From NCBI GenBank assembly GCA_030019255.1, contig JASEFK010000002.1:47347-111346 (forward strand): 64,000 nucleotides of DNA, written 5' to 3'. Below the pieces are notes generated by a model that saw only the letters and a list, made by a program, of their open reading frames with translations, did no database searches and was not told the DNA's origin. Source of the stretch: Actinomycetota bacterium (GTDB taxonomy: Bacteria > Actinomycetota > Geothermincolia > Geothermincolales > RBG-13-55-18). Below are positions 34,768 to 43,619 of this stretch, piece after piece; within the stretch, counting starts at the first letter, position 1; every line of letters starts with the position of its first letter. Both the position numbers and the translations under genes were made by a program.

Positions 34768-36245
34768 TTCCTCTCCAGCCCCTCGGCAGCCTTCTTGAAG
34801 ATGGACGCCGGATCTATGGTCCTCCCCTCGAAGGGGGCCACGGCGGCCACCAGGTCGCTCTCCCCCGGGGCCCCCGAGGCGGCGGGGATGCCGTACACGC
34901 AGACCTCGGAGACGTCGGGATGCTCCCCGATGACCTTCTCCACGTAGGAGGGGATGATGAACTCCCCCTGGCGGCGCAGCCCGCCCCCCTCCTTGCGGTA
35001 GTCGAAGAACAGCCAGCCCTCCTCGTCCCGGTGCACCATGTCCCCGGTGCGCAACCAGCCGCCCCGCGTCTTCTTCTCCGAGTCCTCCGGGCGGCCGTGG
35101 TACTCAACCTCCGGCTTTTGGTTCACGGCGCGCATGAGCAACTCCCCAGTGACCCCGGGCGGCACCTCGTTGTCGTTCTCGTCCACGATCTTGTATTCCA
35201 TGAGACCCTCGATGGGCTTCCCGAAGGAGCCTATGGGCCCCTGGTCGATGGGCTTATAGGCGAAACCGCCCTCCACCGCGCCGTACCACTCCAGGATCTT
35301 GACGTTGAAGCGCTTCTCGAAATCCTCCCAGATGGCGATGGGGGTGCCGGCGGAGATGACCACCTCCACCGGGTTGTCGGCGTCGTCCGGGCGCGGCGGT
35401 TCATTGTAGATGCCGGACATCATCCCGCCCAGGAGGGAGAAGGTGGTGCACCCGTAACGGCGGCAGATGTCCCAGATGCGGCTCTTGGTGAAGCGCTGGC
35501 TGATGACGGCGCGGATGCCCAGGGCGATGGCGGACATGAGGGTCACCGCCTGGGCGTTGCCATGGGTCAGGGAAAGGCCGGTGTAGAGGATGGAGTCCTC
35601 CTTGTACCCCCACACCATCTTGGCCAGGGCGGTGTACATCAGGGTCCGGGTGGCCTTGACCACCACCCCCTTGGGATTCCCCGTCACCCCGGAGGTGTAG
35701 ATGATCTCCATGGGAAGGGTGGGATCGTCCACCCGGTCCTCCAGCTCGTAGATGTCCGGGCCGTCCACCAGCTCGTTTATGGTAGGGTATCTGGAGGCCA
35801 GGGAAAGGTCCGCGTCCGGCTTGAGGTTCAGCCAGATGCGCTCGATGCCCGGTATGTCCTTCGCCAGGGCCTCCACCTCCGGGAGCAGGTCCGCCGTGGT
35901 GACCACCGCCTTGGCCTTGCAGTCCCCCAGCATGTAGGCCAGCTTCTCCCCCTTGGAGCGCGGGTCGATGGGCACGAAGACGAAGCCCAGCAGGTTGGTA
36001 GCCCCCATAAGGTAGACCATCTCCGGGTGGTTGCGCATCACCGTGGCCACCACGTCTCCCTTGCCGATGCCGCTCTCCCGCAGGCCCTTGGCCACCTTGA
36101 AGGTGTTGGTTACCAGCTGCCGGTAGGTGAGCGGCTCGTCCCGGTAGAGACCCCCGTTCTCGAAGATGAGCCCCACGAACTCGGGCTTCTCTTCCATGCG
36201 CATCTCCAACTGGTGGAACATGAGCGCCGGGTTCTTTTCGGTCAT
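34632..36245 (-). CDS. AMP-dependent acyl-CoA ligase, crotonobetaine/fatty-acid ligase type
   Basis: 537 residues with IIYTSGVTGNPKGVVV, LEWYGAVEGGFAYKP, LRTGDMVHRDEEGWLFF and the C-terminal DEIPKSASEKYLDRVLRDQF. It is a close paralogue of the ligase at 28640-30376 and shares its SGVTG variant. Three nearby start codons exist; I chose the third (MTEKNPAL, 36245) because GAGGTG lies six bases before it, while GTG at 36254 and ATG at 36251 sit inside that signal. The 3' end is duplicated downstream. A TTGACA promoter with a TetR-type operator lies about 490 bases upstream. Confidence 0.9.
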   Translation of the reverse strand: MTEKNPALMFHQLEMRMEEKPEFVGLIFENGGLYRDEPLTYRQLVTNTFKVAKGLRESGIGKGDVVATVMRNHPEMVYLMGATNLLGFVFVPIDPRSKGEKLAYMLGDCKAKAVVTTADLLPEVEALAKDIPGIERIWLNLKPDADLSLASRYPTINELVDGPDIYELEDRVDDPTLPMEIIYTSGVTGNPKGVVVKATRTLMYTALAKMVWGYKEDSILYTGLSLTHGNAQAVTLMSAIALGIRAVISQRFTKSRIWDICRRYGCTTFSLLGGMMSGIYNEPPRPDDADNPVEVVISAGTPIAIWEDFEKRFNVKILEWYGAVEGGFAYKPIDQGPIGSFGKPIEGLMEYKIVDENDNEVPPGVTGELLMRAVNQKPEVEYHGRPEDSEKKTRGGWLRTGDMVHRDEEGWLFFDYRKEGGGLRRQGEFIIPSYVEKVIGEHPDVSEVCVYGIPAASGAPGESDLVAAVAPFEGRTIDPASIFKKAAEGLERNAVPSYIQVVDEIPKSASEKYLDRVLRDQFSPDAENVYRLEDYQV

Positions 36246-36935
36246 GTTCATCACCTCATCTCTTCCCGAGCCTTCGTCTCCCGACTCTTACACCTGCCCT
36301 CCGCCGGTTCCGCCTCCATCCGTGGAACGCCCTGCAAGAGGGGCCGCCTCACAAGAAGGTCACAACCTCTCATCCTTTCCGCCACCGCCCTCCCTCCGGA
36401 TACGGGAAATCCCTCCGCTGCACGTCCGGCGCCGATTTTCTCCCCGCTTTGCCCCACATCTGTCGGAGGAACTTGAGGCCGCGGTGCCCGTTTGCCGGGC
36501 TGATGCCTGCTTTCGGTGAGCACGATGCGGTTTTTGAAGTCCTGCCCTCAACCCTGCATCCATGACGGAATTCGAGCCGAACGGAGGTGGACGATCACGG
36601 AAACCGACCTTTACCCTCTCCCCGTTTCCGCCTGGAACATCCGGACAGCAGCCCCCGCGGCCGTCCCCGCAAGGAGATTTTACCCTCTCCCGAACCTCCC
36701 CGCTAACCCACCTTGCCGGAATACGCTTTTACATACCCGAGTATGTTATTATCTTTTTAATATTATCGGGAGCGCCTGTCAAGCGGAAGGCGAAAAAGAG
36801 GGGATGCTTTCTCCGATAAATAGACGGAGGGCCCGAAGGAAACTCGGAGGTTCATCGCCCTTCCGCCCCGCTGCTGGAACGGGACCTGGAAAACGGTGAT
36901 GTGAACCAACATTCGCGCCCAAGGGAGGGAGCGAC
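36246..36935. other. divergent regulatory region between ligase and TetR genes
   Basis: About 690 bases with no convincing gene. The right half contains an AT-rich promoter zone near 36725-36782 with the inverted repeat described separately. The left half is GC-rich and would be a long leader if the ligase is transcribed from that promoter. Two TTTACCCTCTCCC stretches lie about 77 bases apart near 36611 and 36688. Confidence 0.5.
36731..36782 (-). promoter_or_regulatory. promoter with TetR-type operator (site 1)
   Basis: ACATACCCGAGTATGT at 36731-36746 is a perfect six-base inverted repeat around CCGA. On the minus strand TTGACA (36777-36782) and TAAAAA (36754-36759) are 17 bases apart and place the predicted start of transcription at the operator edge. 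On the plus strand a TATTAT -10-like hexamer (36747-36752) directly follows the operator and could serve the TetR gene, giving autoregulation. Confidence 0.7.
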
Positions 36936-37616
36936 GTGAGGGCCAACGCCCCGGCGTCATCTCCACCGCGGCGAAAGCGGGACCGGTCGAAGGGAGGGAG
37001 ACCTCAAGCCGTGAAGGAAAGGAAGGAACTCAGCCGCAGGGAAAGGGGATTGCGTACCCGCCAACGCATCTACAAGACGGCCATCGACCTCTTCGCCCGC
37101 AAGGGCTACGAGAACGTCAGCGTGGACGAGATCTGCCGCCGCCTGGGGATGACCAAGGGAGCCTTTTACGCCCACTTCCGCTCCAAGGACCAGATCATCC
37201 TGGAGGAGTTCATGAACATGGACCGCCACTACGCGGTGGTGGCGGAAAGTCTCCCCGTCGAAGCGAACAGCCTGGACAAGCTGCGCACCTTCAACCGGGA
37301 GGCCATCCGGCTCATGTCCGACCTGGGGGTCACCCTCATGAAGGTGCTCTATCACTCCCAGATCGCGCCCCACATGCGGGAACCCTACCTGGTCAACCCG
37401 GGAAGGAACCTCTACCGGATAACCAACCGGCTCATCCGGGAGGGGCAGGAGCGGGGAGAGATACGCTCAGACCTTCCCCCCGAGGAGCTGACCACCGTGC
37501 TCATCAACGCCTTCCGTGGCCAGCTCTACCACTGGTGTCTCACCGACGGCTCCTTCGACCTCCTGGAGGCCTGTGAGCGCCTCATGGAGCTGATACTACG
37601 CGGCATCCGGGCATGA
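36936..37616 (+). CDS. TetR/AcrR family transcriptional regulator
   Basis: 226 residues. After a basic, disordered N-terminus of about 38 residues comes the TetR helix-turn-helix: RQRIYKTAIDLFARKGYENVSV then DEICRRLGMTKGAFYAHF. The C-terminal ligand domain is helical and ends LINAFRGQLYHWCLTDGSFDLLEACERL, as in regulators that bind acyl-CoA-like ligands. GTG start, behind AAGGGAGGGAG. Its gene is preceded by a perfect ACATAC-N4-GTATGT inverted repeat, and the same sequence sits in the thiolase promoter, so it probably represses itself and the neighbouring acyl-CoA genes until an acyl-CoA or related ligand binds. Confidence 0.92.
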   Translation: MRANAPASSPPRRKRDRSKGGRPQAVKERKELSRRERGLRTRQRIYKTAIDLFARKGYENVSVDEICRRLGMTKGAFYAHFRSKDQIILEEFMNMDRHYAVVAESLPVEANSLDKLRTFNREAIRLMSDLGVTLMKVLYHSQIAPHMREPYLVNPGRNLYRITNRLIREGQERGEIRSDLPPEELTTVLINAFRGQLYHWCLTDGSFDLLEACERLMELILRGIRA

Positions 37617-37756
37617 GTCCCCTTCCAGCCCCGTGGCCCGATCCTCGAACAGCTATGGATCTTCTCCATGCGCTACAACCCGGCGCGCCGCTCCTTCCCT
37701 TTATCCCTTTTCGGAAACCAAGCCTCCACCCGCGGCGCGGAAAGAGGTATCTCCAC

Positions 37757-37904
37757 CCGGTCCACATTCTCGAGGATGTGAACGCGTGACGGGCTTGGTG
37801 ATAAGCGCCGCCCCTTGGGGCAGTGGTCTACCGGTCCACCCTCTCGAGTATGTGTATGCACATGGCCGCCTCGCCGGTGCCGATGAAGCCGCCTCCATTC
37901 TCGG
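37757..37904. repeat. 74-base tandem duplication of the thiolase gene 3' end
   Basis: Bases 37757-37782 match 37831-37856 at 22 of 26 positions, an offset of 74. With gaps the similarity continues (GGTG, GAT, AAGC, CGCC in order). The second segment lies inside the thiolase gene next to its stop; the first lies downstream and still encodes HILENVDR against the gene's HILERVDR. Confidence 0.85.
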
Positions 37905-39093
37905 AGAGGGCGATGCGCGCCCCTTCCACCTGTCGTTTGCCGGCCTCCCAGCGCAGCTGGGTCACCAGCTCGTGGATCTGAGCGATTCCCGAGGCGCCGA
38001 TGGGGTGCCCGCGGCACTCCAGGCCACCGCTGGTGTTTACGGGCAACTTCCCACCCAGCTTGGTGGCCCCGGACTCGGCGAAGGGTCCCCCCTCCCCCTC
38101 CCCGCAGAAGCCCAGTTCCTCGGTCTGCAGGAGCTCCCCGAAGGCGGTGGCGTCGTGGACCTCGGCCACGTCGATGTCCTCCGGACCCACCCCGGCCTTC
38201 TCGTAGGCCTCGGCGCTGAGGCGCTTGCCGATGAGGTCCATCTCTCCTCCTTCAGGGAGGGAACCCGAGGTCAGGACGGAGGCCAGGATCCTGACCGGTC
38301 GGGCCCCGGTCATGCGCCTCAGGGCCCTTTCGGAGCAGAGGATGGCCGCTGAGGCCCCGTCACCCATGGGCGCGCACATGGCCCGGGTCAGCGGATAGGC
38401 CACCAGGCGGTCGGCCAGCACCTCCTCCACGGTCATGTTCACCTGGTACTGGGCCAGTGGGTTGAGGCTGGCGTGATAGTGGTTCTTGGCGGCGATGACC
38501 GCCAGCTGCCTCTGCGTGGTACCATATTTTTCCATGTGCATACGGGCGGCCATGGCGTAAATATCCATGAAGGGAGAGCGTCCTCCCCCGCCTCCCTCCG
38601 CCTTAATCTCACCCCGGGTCGCGGCCTCTTCCGCCTTCTTCCGCTCGTCGGCCTGGAAGGCCTCGATAACCGCCCGGATGAACTCCACGTCGGCGTTGGA
38701 CATGAACATCTCGAACATGGCCTGCTTGTTCTCGGGGTTGTACATCTTCTCCACCCCGATGGCCAGGGCGATATCGTACTGGCCGGCCTTGATGCCCAGG
38801 TAGGCCCCGTGCAGGGCGCTGGTGGCCCCGGCGCAGGCGTTCTCCACGTTCATCACCGGTATCCCCTGGATGCCCAGGGGGGTGAGGGCCACCTGGCCGC
38901 GGATGCTGTGCTGCCCGGTGACGATCCCCCAAAAGGAGTTAGAGAACCAGGCCGCCTGGATGTCCTTCTTCTCCACCGGGCAGTCCTTGAGCAGGACGTC
39001 GATGACCTCGGCGGTCATCTGCTTGATGCTCTTCTCCGGGTACTTCCCGAAGCGGATCATGCCCACGCCCACGATATATACGTCGTCTCCCAT
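37828..39093 (-). CDS. thiolase family protein (acetyl-CoA acetyltransferase / lipid-transfer-like)
   Basis: 421 residues. The thiolase nucleophile is Cys87 in VENACAGATSA. Later motifs are AEVHDATAFGELLQ, VNTSGGLECRGHPIGASG with the catalytic His, and IALSENGGGFIGTGEAA, where classical thiolases have CxGGG and this has SENGGG: the second catalytic Cys is replaced. This is the pattern of SCP2-thiolase/lipid-transfer-type proteins, which may perform retro-aldol or thiolytic cleavage of branched or ring-derived acyl-CoA. The operator-containing promoter lies 80 bases upstream. Confidence 0.9.
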   Translation of the reverse strand: MGDDVYIVGVGMIRFGKYPEKSIKQMTAEVIDVLLKDCPVEKKDIQAAWFSNSFWGIVTGQHSIRGQVALTPLGIQGIPVMNVENACAGATSALHGAYLGIKAGQYDIALAIGVEKMYNPENKQAMFEMFMSNADVEFIRAVIEAFQADERKKAEEAATRGEIKAEGGGGGRSPFMDIYAMAARMHMEKYGTTQRQLAVIAAKNHYHASLNPLAQYQVNMTVEEVLADRLVAYPLTRAMCAPMGDGASAAILCSERALRRMTGARPVRILASVLTSGSLPEGGEMDLIGKRLSAEAYEKAGVGPEDIDVAEVHDATAFGELLQTEELGFCGEGEGGPFAESGATKLGGKLPVNTSGGLECRGHPIGASGIAQIHELVTQLRWEAGKRQVEGARIALSENGGGFIGTGEAAMCIHILERVDR

Positions 39094-39171
39094 CCCTTCC
39101 TCCTTCGTTCCTCCCTCTCCACGCGGACCCGTTTAAAAAGGGTGAAGCGCGCTGACCTCGCCGGCAACATG

Positions 39172-39200
39172 ATTTAAACATACCGGAGTATGTAACTCAA
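39172..39200 (-). promoter_or_regulatory. thiolase promoter with embedded TetR-type operator (site 2)
   Basis: On the minus strand TTGAGT (39195-39200) and TTAAAT (39172-39177) are exactly 17 bases apart. The spacer is almost entirely the inverted repeat ACATAC-CGGA-GTATGT (39178-39193). A bound repressor would block RNA polymerase. The repeat differs from site 1 at only one of 16 positions (and is read the same on both strands in its arms). Confidence 0.85.
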
Positions 39201-39332
39201 CCCCGCCTTCCCCGGCCGGCGCGCCGATCTCCGAACGGATTCCCGGATAAGCGAAGGAACCCTTTTTCGCCGTCCTCTCCCGCTCCTTTCGTAACGGCGT
39301 GCCCGCCGTCACAACCACGGGGGCGTTGCCGC

Positions 39333-40154
39333 TTATCCCTCCGCGGCCTTGCCCCTCTGGGCGGGGGGAGAGGAGGAGGAGATCATGCCCCCGGCGATGA
39401 GCAGGTTCTCCATGAGCAGCACCTGGTTGCGATCCTCCAGGCGCAGGGCGTCGGCCAGGCTCAGGCAGTTCAGGGCGGCGTTGAGGGCATCCTTGGTCAG
39501 GCGCAGCCCCAGCAGCGATTTCTCCAGCATCATGCGCGCCATCTCCCTGGCCCGCGGCATGAGTTCCTCCCGGGTACACACCTCGTTGACCAGGCCCATG
39601 CGGTAGGCCTCCTCGGCGCCGATCACCCTTCCGGTAAGGAGGAGTTCCGCCGCCCTGCCCCATCCTACGAGGCGCCAGAGGAGGAAGCTGGACCCCATGT
39701 CCGCGCCCCCCAGCCCGATGTTGATGTAAGAGGCGCAGAACCTGGCCTCTGGAGCCGCCAGTCGTACGTCGGCGGCCATGGCGAAGCTGAACCCCGCTCC
39801 CATGGCCGCGCCGTTCACCGCGGCTATCACCGGCTGGGGACAGGCGCGCATGAGCTCGATGAGGCCGGAGAAGCGCCTCTGACCCTTCCACATGTTTTGC
39901 CCGGTCACCCCCTCGCTGAGGAACCCCCCTCCGGAGTCGGCGGCTTCCTTGAGGTCCAGGCCGGAACAGAACCCCTTCTCGCCCTCACCGGTCAGGATTA
40001 GTACCCGGCAGTCGTCGCGGTTCTACATCTCCCTCCAAAAGGCGTTAAGCTCCTCGAGCATCACGGAGTTCACCGCGTTGGCCCTATCCGGGCGGTTGAA
40101 GGTCAGGATTCCCAGCTCCCCCTCTAGCTCGAAGCGCAAGGTCTCGAATTCCAT
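39333..40154 (-). pseudogene. enoyl-CoA hydratase/isomerase gene interrupted by an in-frame amber codon
   Basis: The single reading frame from ATG at 40154 to TAA at 39333 encodes a full crotonase of 273 codons, broken only by TAG at 40023-40025 (codon 44). Before it: MEFETLRFELEGELGILTFN, RPDRANAVNS. After it: CRVLILTGEGEKGFCSGLDL (oxyanion hole) and AAVNGAAMGAGFSFAMAADV. AAAAGGGAGGGAG precedes the ATG. The shorter ORF from 39908 would lack the first half of the active site. A CAG or AAG to TAG change, a sequencing error, or true read-through are possible; the frame is otherwise intact, so the change is recent if real. It lies downstream of the CoA ligase/thiolase group. Confidence 0.85.
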
Positions 40155-40405
40155 GGCTCCCTCCCTTTTCCTGGTACTACCATCGCCCTTTCGGTTCCCT
40201 CATTCCCCACACTGCTGCCCGGGTTACCGCCAAAAGGCAGGGGTTGGTTATCTATGGCTCCTTTCCCTTTCCTCGAACCTGCGCCGCCATCTTCCACATC
40301 ATCCGCTCCAGGCGACCCGGAATACAGGGTGCACCGGAAGATGCCGTGATGGTCGAGCTCCAGGTCCCTCTATTCAGCCGATCCCAGGGTCTTCCACCGA
40401 ACGGC

Positions 40406-40939
40406 TCACTCCTCGAGGCGCAGGTCTAGGTCGCCACTGAGCCTGATGATCCGGATCCGCGTACCCTCTTCGGTTTCCTCCGCCATCACCGACCTTATGA
40501 CCCCGCTTTCCTCCCCCTTCACCCAGGCGACCTCCCGGTCGTCGCTCTCCAGGGGTGCGCCCATCTTCTCCCGGTACCACCGGACCACGGCCTGGTAATC
40601 GTCGGAGGTTACGTATTCCGCCTGGTGGCTGAGGAGCGCCCTCTCCCCCTGTACCGTGCGCGAGACCAGGGCACTTCCGGGCACCAGTTCGGCCCCCGGG
40701 TAAACGGGCGTGCCCAAGGACTCCTCCTCGGGATCGAACTTCCAGACCTCCACCTGGGACTCGGTGCCCTCGCCGTGCAGTATCACTGCGCTCCCCTCGC
40801 TTCCTTCCCCGCTTCTCTCCACGCTTATCCGCGGACCCGTGGACCCTTCCCCTTTCCTTCCGCAACCGAGAGCCGTGGCCGCCAGCGTTGCCAGGAGCAG
40901 GACAGCCGCCAATCTCCATCCCCACTTACCCAAGAACAT
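40406..40939 (-). CDS. predicted lipoprotein of unknown function
   Basis: 177 residues. A signal peptide with lipobox (AAVLLLATLAATALGC, Cys26) marks it for lipid attachment. The mature part is acidic and contains LGTPVYPGAELVPGS and EYVTSDDYQAVVRWYREKMG followed by SGVIRSVMAEETEEGTRIRI. This resembles small extracytoplasmic proteins found in several bacteria where a YPGA motif starts a compact alpha-beta domain. No enzyme motif is seen. It stands alone between the hydratase gene and the histidine kinase. Confidence 0.85.
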   Translation of the reverse strand: MFLGKWGWRLAAVLLLATLAATALGCGRKGEGSTGPRISVERSGEGSEGSAVILHGEGTESQVEVWKFDPEEESLGTPVYPGAELVPGSALVSRTVQGERALLSHQAEYVTSDDYQAVVRWYREKMGAPLESDDREVAWVKGEESGVIRSVMAEETEEGTRIRIIRLSGDLDLRLEE

Positions 40940-41487
40940 CCCTCCCTCGCCCAGGACTCTTCCGGATCACGACTTCCCCGCCAACAAAACCTTCGCCGGT
41001 CTCGACTTGCGGGGACGGCCTCCCCGCCGGCCGCCTCCGCCGCGGCGGGCTCCGCCCGCAAGGGTATCTTATCATCCCCCGCCCCCGATGCAGGGAAGGA
41101 GCCGGGGCAGCCTCCGTCTACTCTCCTATCGTTCACCCCGCCAGGCGGTATTGGTGATGCCGCCCGTCCCGATGTTCCAGCCACCCAACGGATTCGGGTA
41201 AGCCAGGATGAGGAAGAGCAAGAATAAGTATCGTGATTCGGAATAAGGGAAGAGAAGCGGGGTCCTGGATAGCAGATCCGTAATAAGGGAAGAGAAGCGG
41301 ATCACGGATGTCAAGCACATCCCGCCGTTTTTGGATTAAAATTAAACCTGGTGCCAACTCGATCCGGACCGTACCGGCGACGAACAGGCTCCACGAAGGC
41401 AAATTACGCTCGGGTGAGAGCCGGATTTTCTTCCGGCAAAGGATCAGGCCCCTTGTAGAAAGGGTGGGGTAGACCCGGGGAGGGGCA
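40940..41487. other. intergenic region with a 40-base direct repeat
   Basis: About 548 bases between divergent genes. AATAAGGGAAGAGAAGCGG occurs at 41242-41260 and again, unchanged, at 41282-41300. The later part (41330-41480) leads to the kinase gene start. I see no gene on either strand. Confidence 0.7.
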
Positions 41488-43611
41488 GTGGCGAAATTCA
41501 TCATCACCGCAGCAGAGGCCGCGCTCATTCTTGCCCTTGCCCTGGCCGTGGCCTCCGCCAGGAAGCGAACCCGGGCGCACACTTACTTCTCCCTCTTCCT
41601 GGTCACGGTCTCCCTGTGGCTCCTGTCCGGTTTCATGGACCGCCTCTTCGCCCAACCCTCGGTGCTCTTTGTCACCACCCAGTACCGTTTCGCCTACGCC
41701 GTCGCCTCCCTGGCGGTGTCCTTTTTCTTCCTCTTCGGACTGGACTTCTACAGGGGGCTGCGGCGCGGCGGAGTTCTGGACCTGTCCGTCCTCTCCTCCG
41801 GGTTCCTCCTCTTCCTGGCTTCCCTCACCGACCTCGTCATCCGCCGTGCCGAGGCGGCGAGCGGGGCTTACCTGATGCAGTACGGGAGCCTGTATACCCT
41901 ATTCGTGGTCTACTTCGCCTTCCTAGGTGGTGGAGGACTGCTCTGCGTCTTCTTGCAGTGGCGCCATTCCCGCGGCATGGACCGCTGGCGCGCGCTGTAC
42001 ATACTCATCGGCTTCGGCCTCTTCTTCCTTCTGGCCTTCGTCTTCACCATCCTACTTCCCGGCCTCATGGCCAGGGACGTAACCTCCGACTACACCTTCC
42101 TTGCGGTTATCATTCCGGCCGCCTTCACCGCCTATGCCATCCTGCGCTACCGGCTGCTCGACGTGCGCATCGCCGTCCGCCGCCTGTTCGCCTACCTCTT
42201 CTCCATCGCCCTCTTCGGGGTCCCATTGCTTACCCTGTACTGGCTGCTCCACGGCCGGTGGCCGGAAAACCCGGCCCTGGACAGGGCCGTTTCCTTCCTC
42301 ATCCTGGCCGTGGCCCTCGGGCTGGCCCCCGCGGCGCGCGAGGTGGGCTACCGCCTGGCCTCCCTCTTCCTCTTTCCCGGTCTCTACGACGAGATGGAGC
42401 TCCTGCACCGGGCCTCCGAACTGCTTACCACTCCCGACATGCGAACCGGCATCCGCGAATCCACGCGCCTTATCTGCGAGAGACTGGGCCTCACCGAGCT
42501 CATGGTGGCCATACCCCGGGAGATATTCACCGGGAAGGGTGACTGGCTGGCGGGGACGCGCCGCCGGGAAGGAGAGTTGGTTCCCTTCCATGAGATATCC
42601 TACACCGGCTCCCCCCTGCATCGGTTGATAACCGCGCCGGTGGTTCTGGAGGACATCGCCGCCGGGCGAGGCTCTTCCTCCCTCGAGAGAAGCATGAAGG
42701 AAGCCGGCCTGGTGGCCCTCCTCCCCATCCGGGGAAGCCTGGGGGAGGTGGGGGTGCTCCTGGTGGGGCACAAGGCGCGGGGAGGGGTGGAACCCATGGA
42801 CCTGGAGTTCCTGAGTCGTTTCTGCGAACGGGCGGGGATCTATATTGAGAACTACCTTCTTTCCAACTACCTCCTGACCCAGCTGGAGGAGGCCCGCAAG
42901 ACGCAGCGTAAAGTGGAGGAGCTGGACAGCTTCAAGGCGGACATCATCAACGTGACCTCCCACGAGTTCCGCACCCCCATCACCATCTTGCAGGGCTATT
43001 CCATGATCCTGAGGGATAATTACCGGCAGCTCAGCGAGGAAAAGCGCCAGGAGTGCCTGGAAAACATCATTCATTCCTGTCAGCGCCTTACCGCGCTGCT
43101 GGACCAGTTCATCACCATTTCCCGCTTCCAGAACAAGGAAACCCCGGTAGTCAAGCAGGTGATCCCGGTACAGAAGATGTTCGAGGACCTCAAGAACGAG
43201 TTTGGGCCGGACCAGGGCTTCCGGGTCAAGAGCCAGGTGCCAACGGAAAAGGTGATGGTGACCACGGACCGTTCCTATCTTACCTTGCTCCTGCGGAATA
43301 TACTGAGCAACGCCATCCGTTTCAGCCCCCCGGACAGCCCGGTCATCCTTCGGGCGGACCTGGAGGAGGACCGGGTACGCATCTCGGTCCGCGATTTCGG
43401 TAAGGGCATGGATCCCTCGGAGGTGCGCAACATATTCAACCCCTTCGACCGATTGGAGGACGTGAACAAGCACCAGTCGGGGGCCGGGCTGGGGCTGTAC
43501 ATCGTGCGCCTCATCGCCGACCTCCTGGAGACGGAGATCGAGGTGGACACGGAGCCGGGACGAGGGACCGAGTTCTCCTTCCGTCTCCCCCTCTGGCGGG
43601 AAGCCACCTGA
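41488..43611 (+). CDS. membrane sensor histidine kinase (7TM, GAF-like, HisKA, HATPase)
   Basis: 707 residues. Eight or so hydrophobic helices in the first 290 residues match the N-terminal 7TM-type sensor of histidine kinases. A GAF-like region spans about 310-450. The phosphorylated His is His492 in VTSHEFRTPITILQ. The ATP-binding part has LLRNILSNAIRFSPP (N box), VRDFGKGMDPSE (G1), and GAGLGLYIVRLIADLL (G2). GTG start behind GGGGAGGGG. No response regulator is adjacent; the CheY-like protein at 52983-53354 is a possible partner. The signal is unknown. Confidence 0.93.
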   Translation: MAKFIITAAEAALILALALAVASARKRTRAHTYFSLFLVTVSLWLLSGFMDRLFAQPSVLFVTTQYRFAYAVASLAVSFFFLFGLDFYRGLRRGGVLDLSVLSSGFLLFLASLTDLVIRRAEAASGAYLMQYGSLYTLFVVYFAFLGGGGLLCVFLQWRHSRGMDRWRALYILIGFGLFFLLAFVFTILLPGLMARDVTSDYTFLAVIIPAAFTAYAILRYRLLDVRIAVRRLFAYLFSIALFGVPLLTLYWLLHGRWPENPALDRAVSFLILAVALGLAPAAREVGYRLASLFLFPGLYDEMELLHRASELLTTPDMRTGIRESTRLICERLGLTELMVAIPREIFTGKGDWLAGTRRREGELVPFHEISYTGSPLHRLITAPVVLEDIAAGRGSSSLERSMKEAGLVALLPIRGSLGEVGVLLVGHKARGGVEPMDLEFLSRFCERAGIYIENYLLSNYLLTQLEEARKTQRKVEELDSFKADIINVTSHEFRTPITILQGYSMILRDNYRQLSEEKRQECLENIIHSCQRLTALLDQFITISRFQNKETPVVKQVIPVQKMFEDLKNEFGPDQGFRVKSQVPTEKVMVTTDRSYLTLLLRNILSNAIRFSPPDSPVILRADLEEDRVRISVRDFGKGMDPSEVRNIFNPFDRLEDVNKHQSGAGLGLYIVRLIADLLETEIEVDTEPGRGTEFSFRLPLWREAT

Positions 43612-43619
43612 GTTCGGGA

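Noticed and set aside
13000-36476. Other long antisense ORFs (for example near 15.7-17.4, 28.6-30.6, 34.9-36.5 kb)
   Set aside because: High GC removes stop codons from all frames. Their compositions are unnatural and each lies opposite a gene with clear family motifs.
37651-37685. Possible downstream copy of the TetR gene end (offset about 70)
   Set aside because: Only ATGGA and scattered bases match; not distinguishable from chance by eye.
39333-40154. Pyrrolysine codon in the enoyl-CoA hydratase
   Set aside because: No known crotonase uses pyrrolysine, no pyl gene is visible, and TAG serves as a normal stop in several genes here (for example at 9902, 21779, 37828 and 53689).
40321-40430. 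Possible 60-base duplication at the lipoprotein gene end
   Set aside because: About half the positions match, mostly in two short blocks; too weak without a control.
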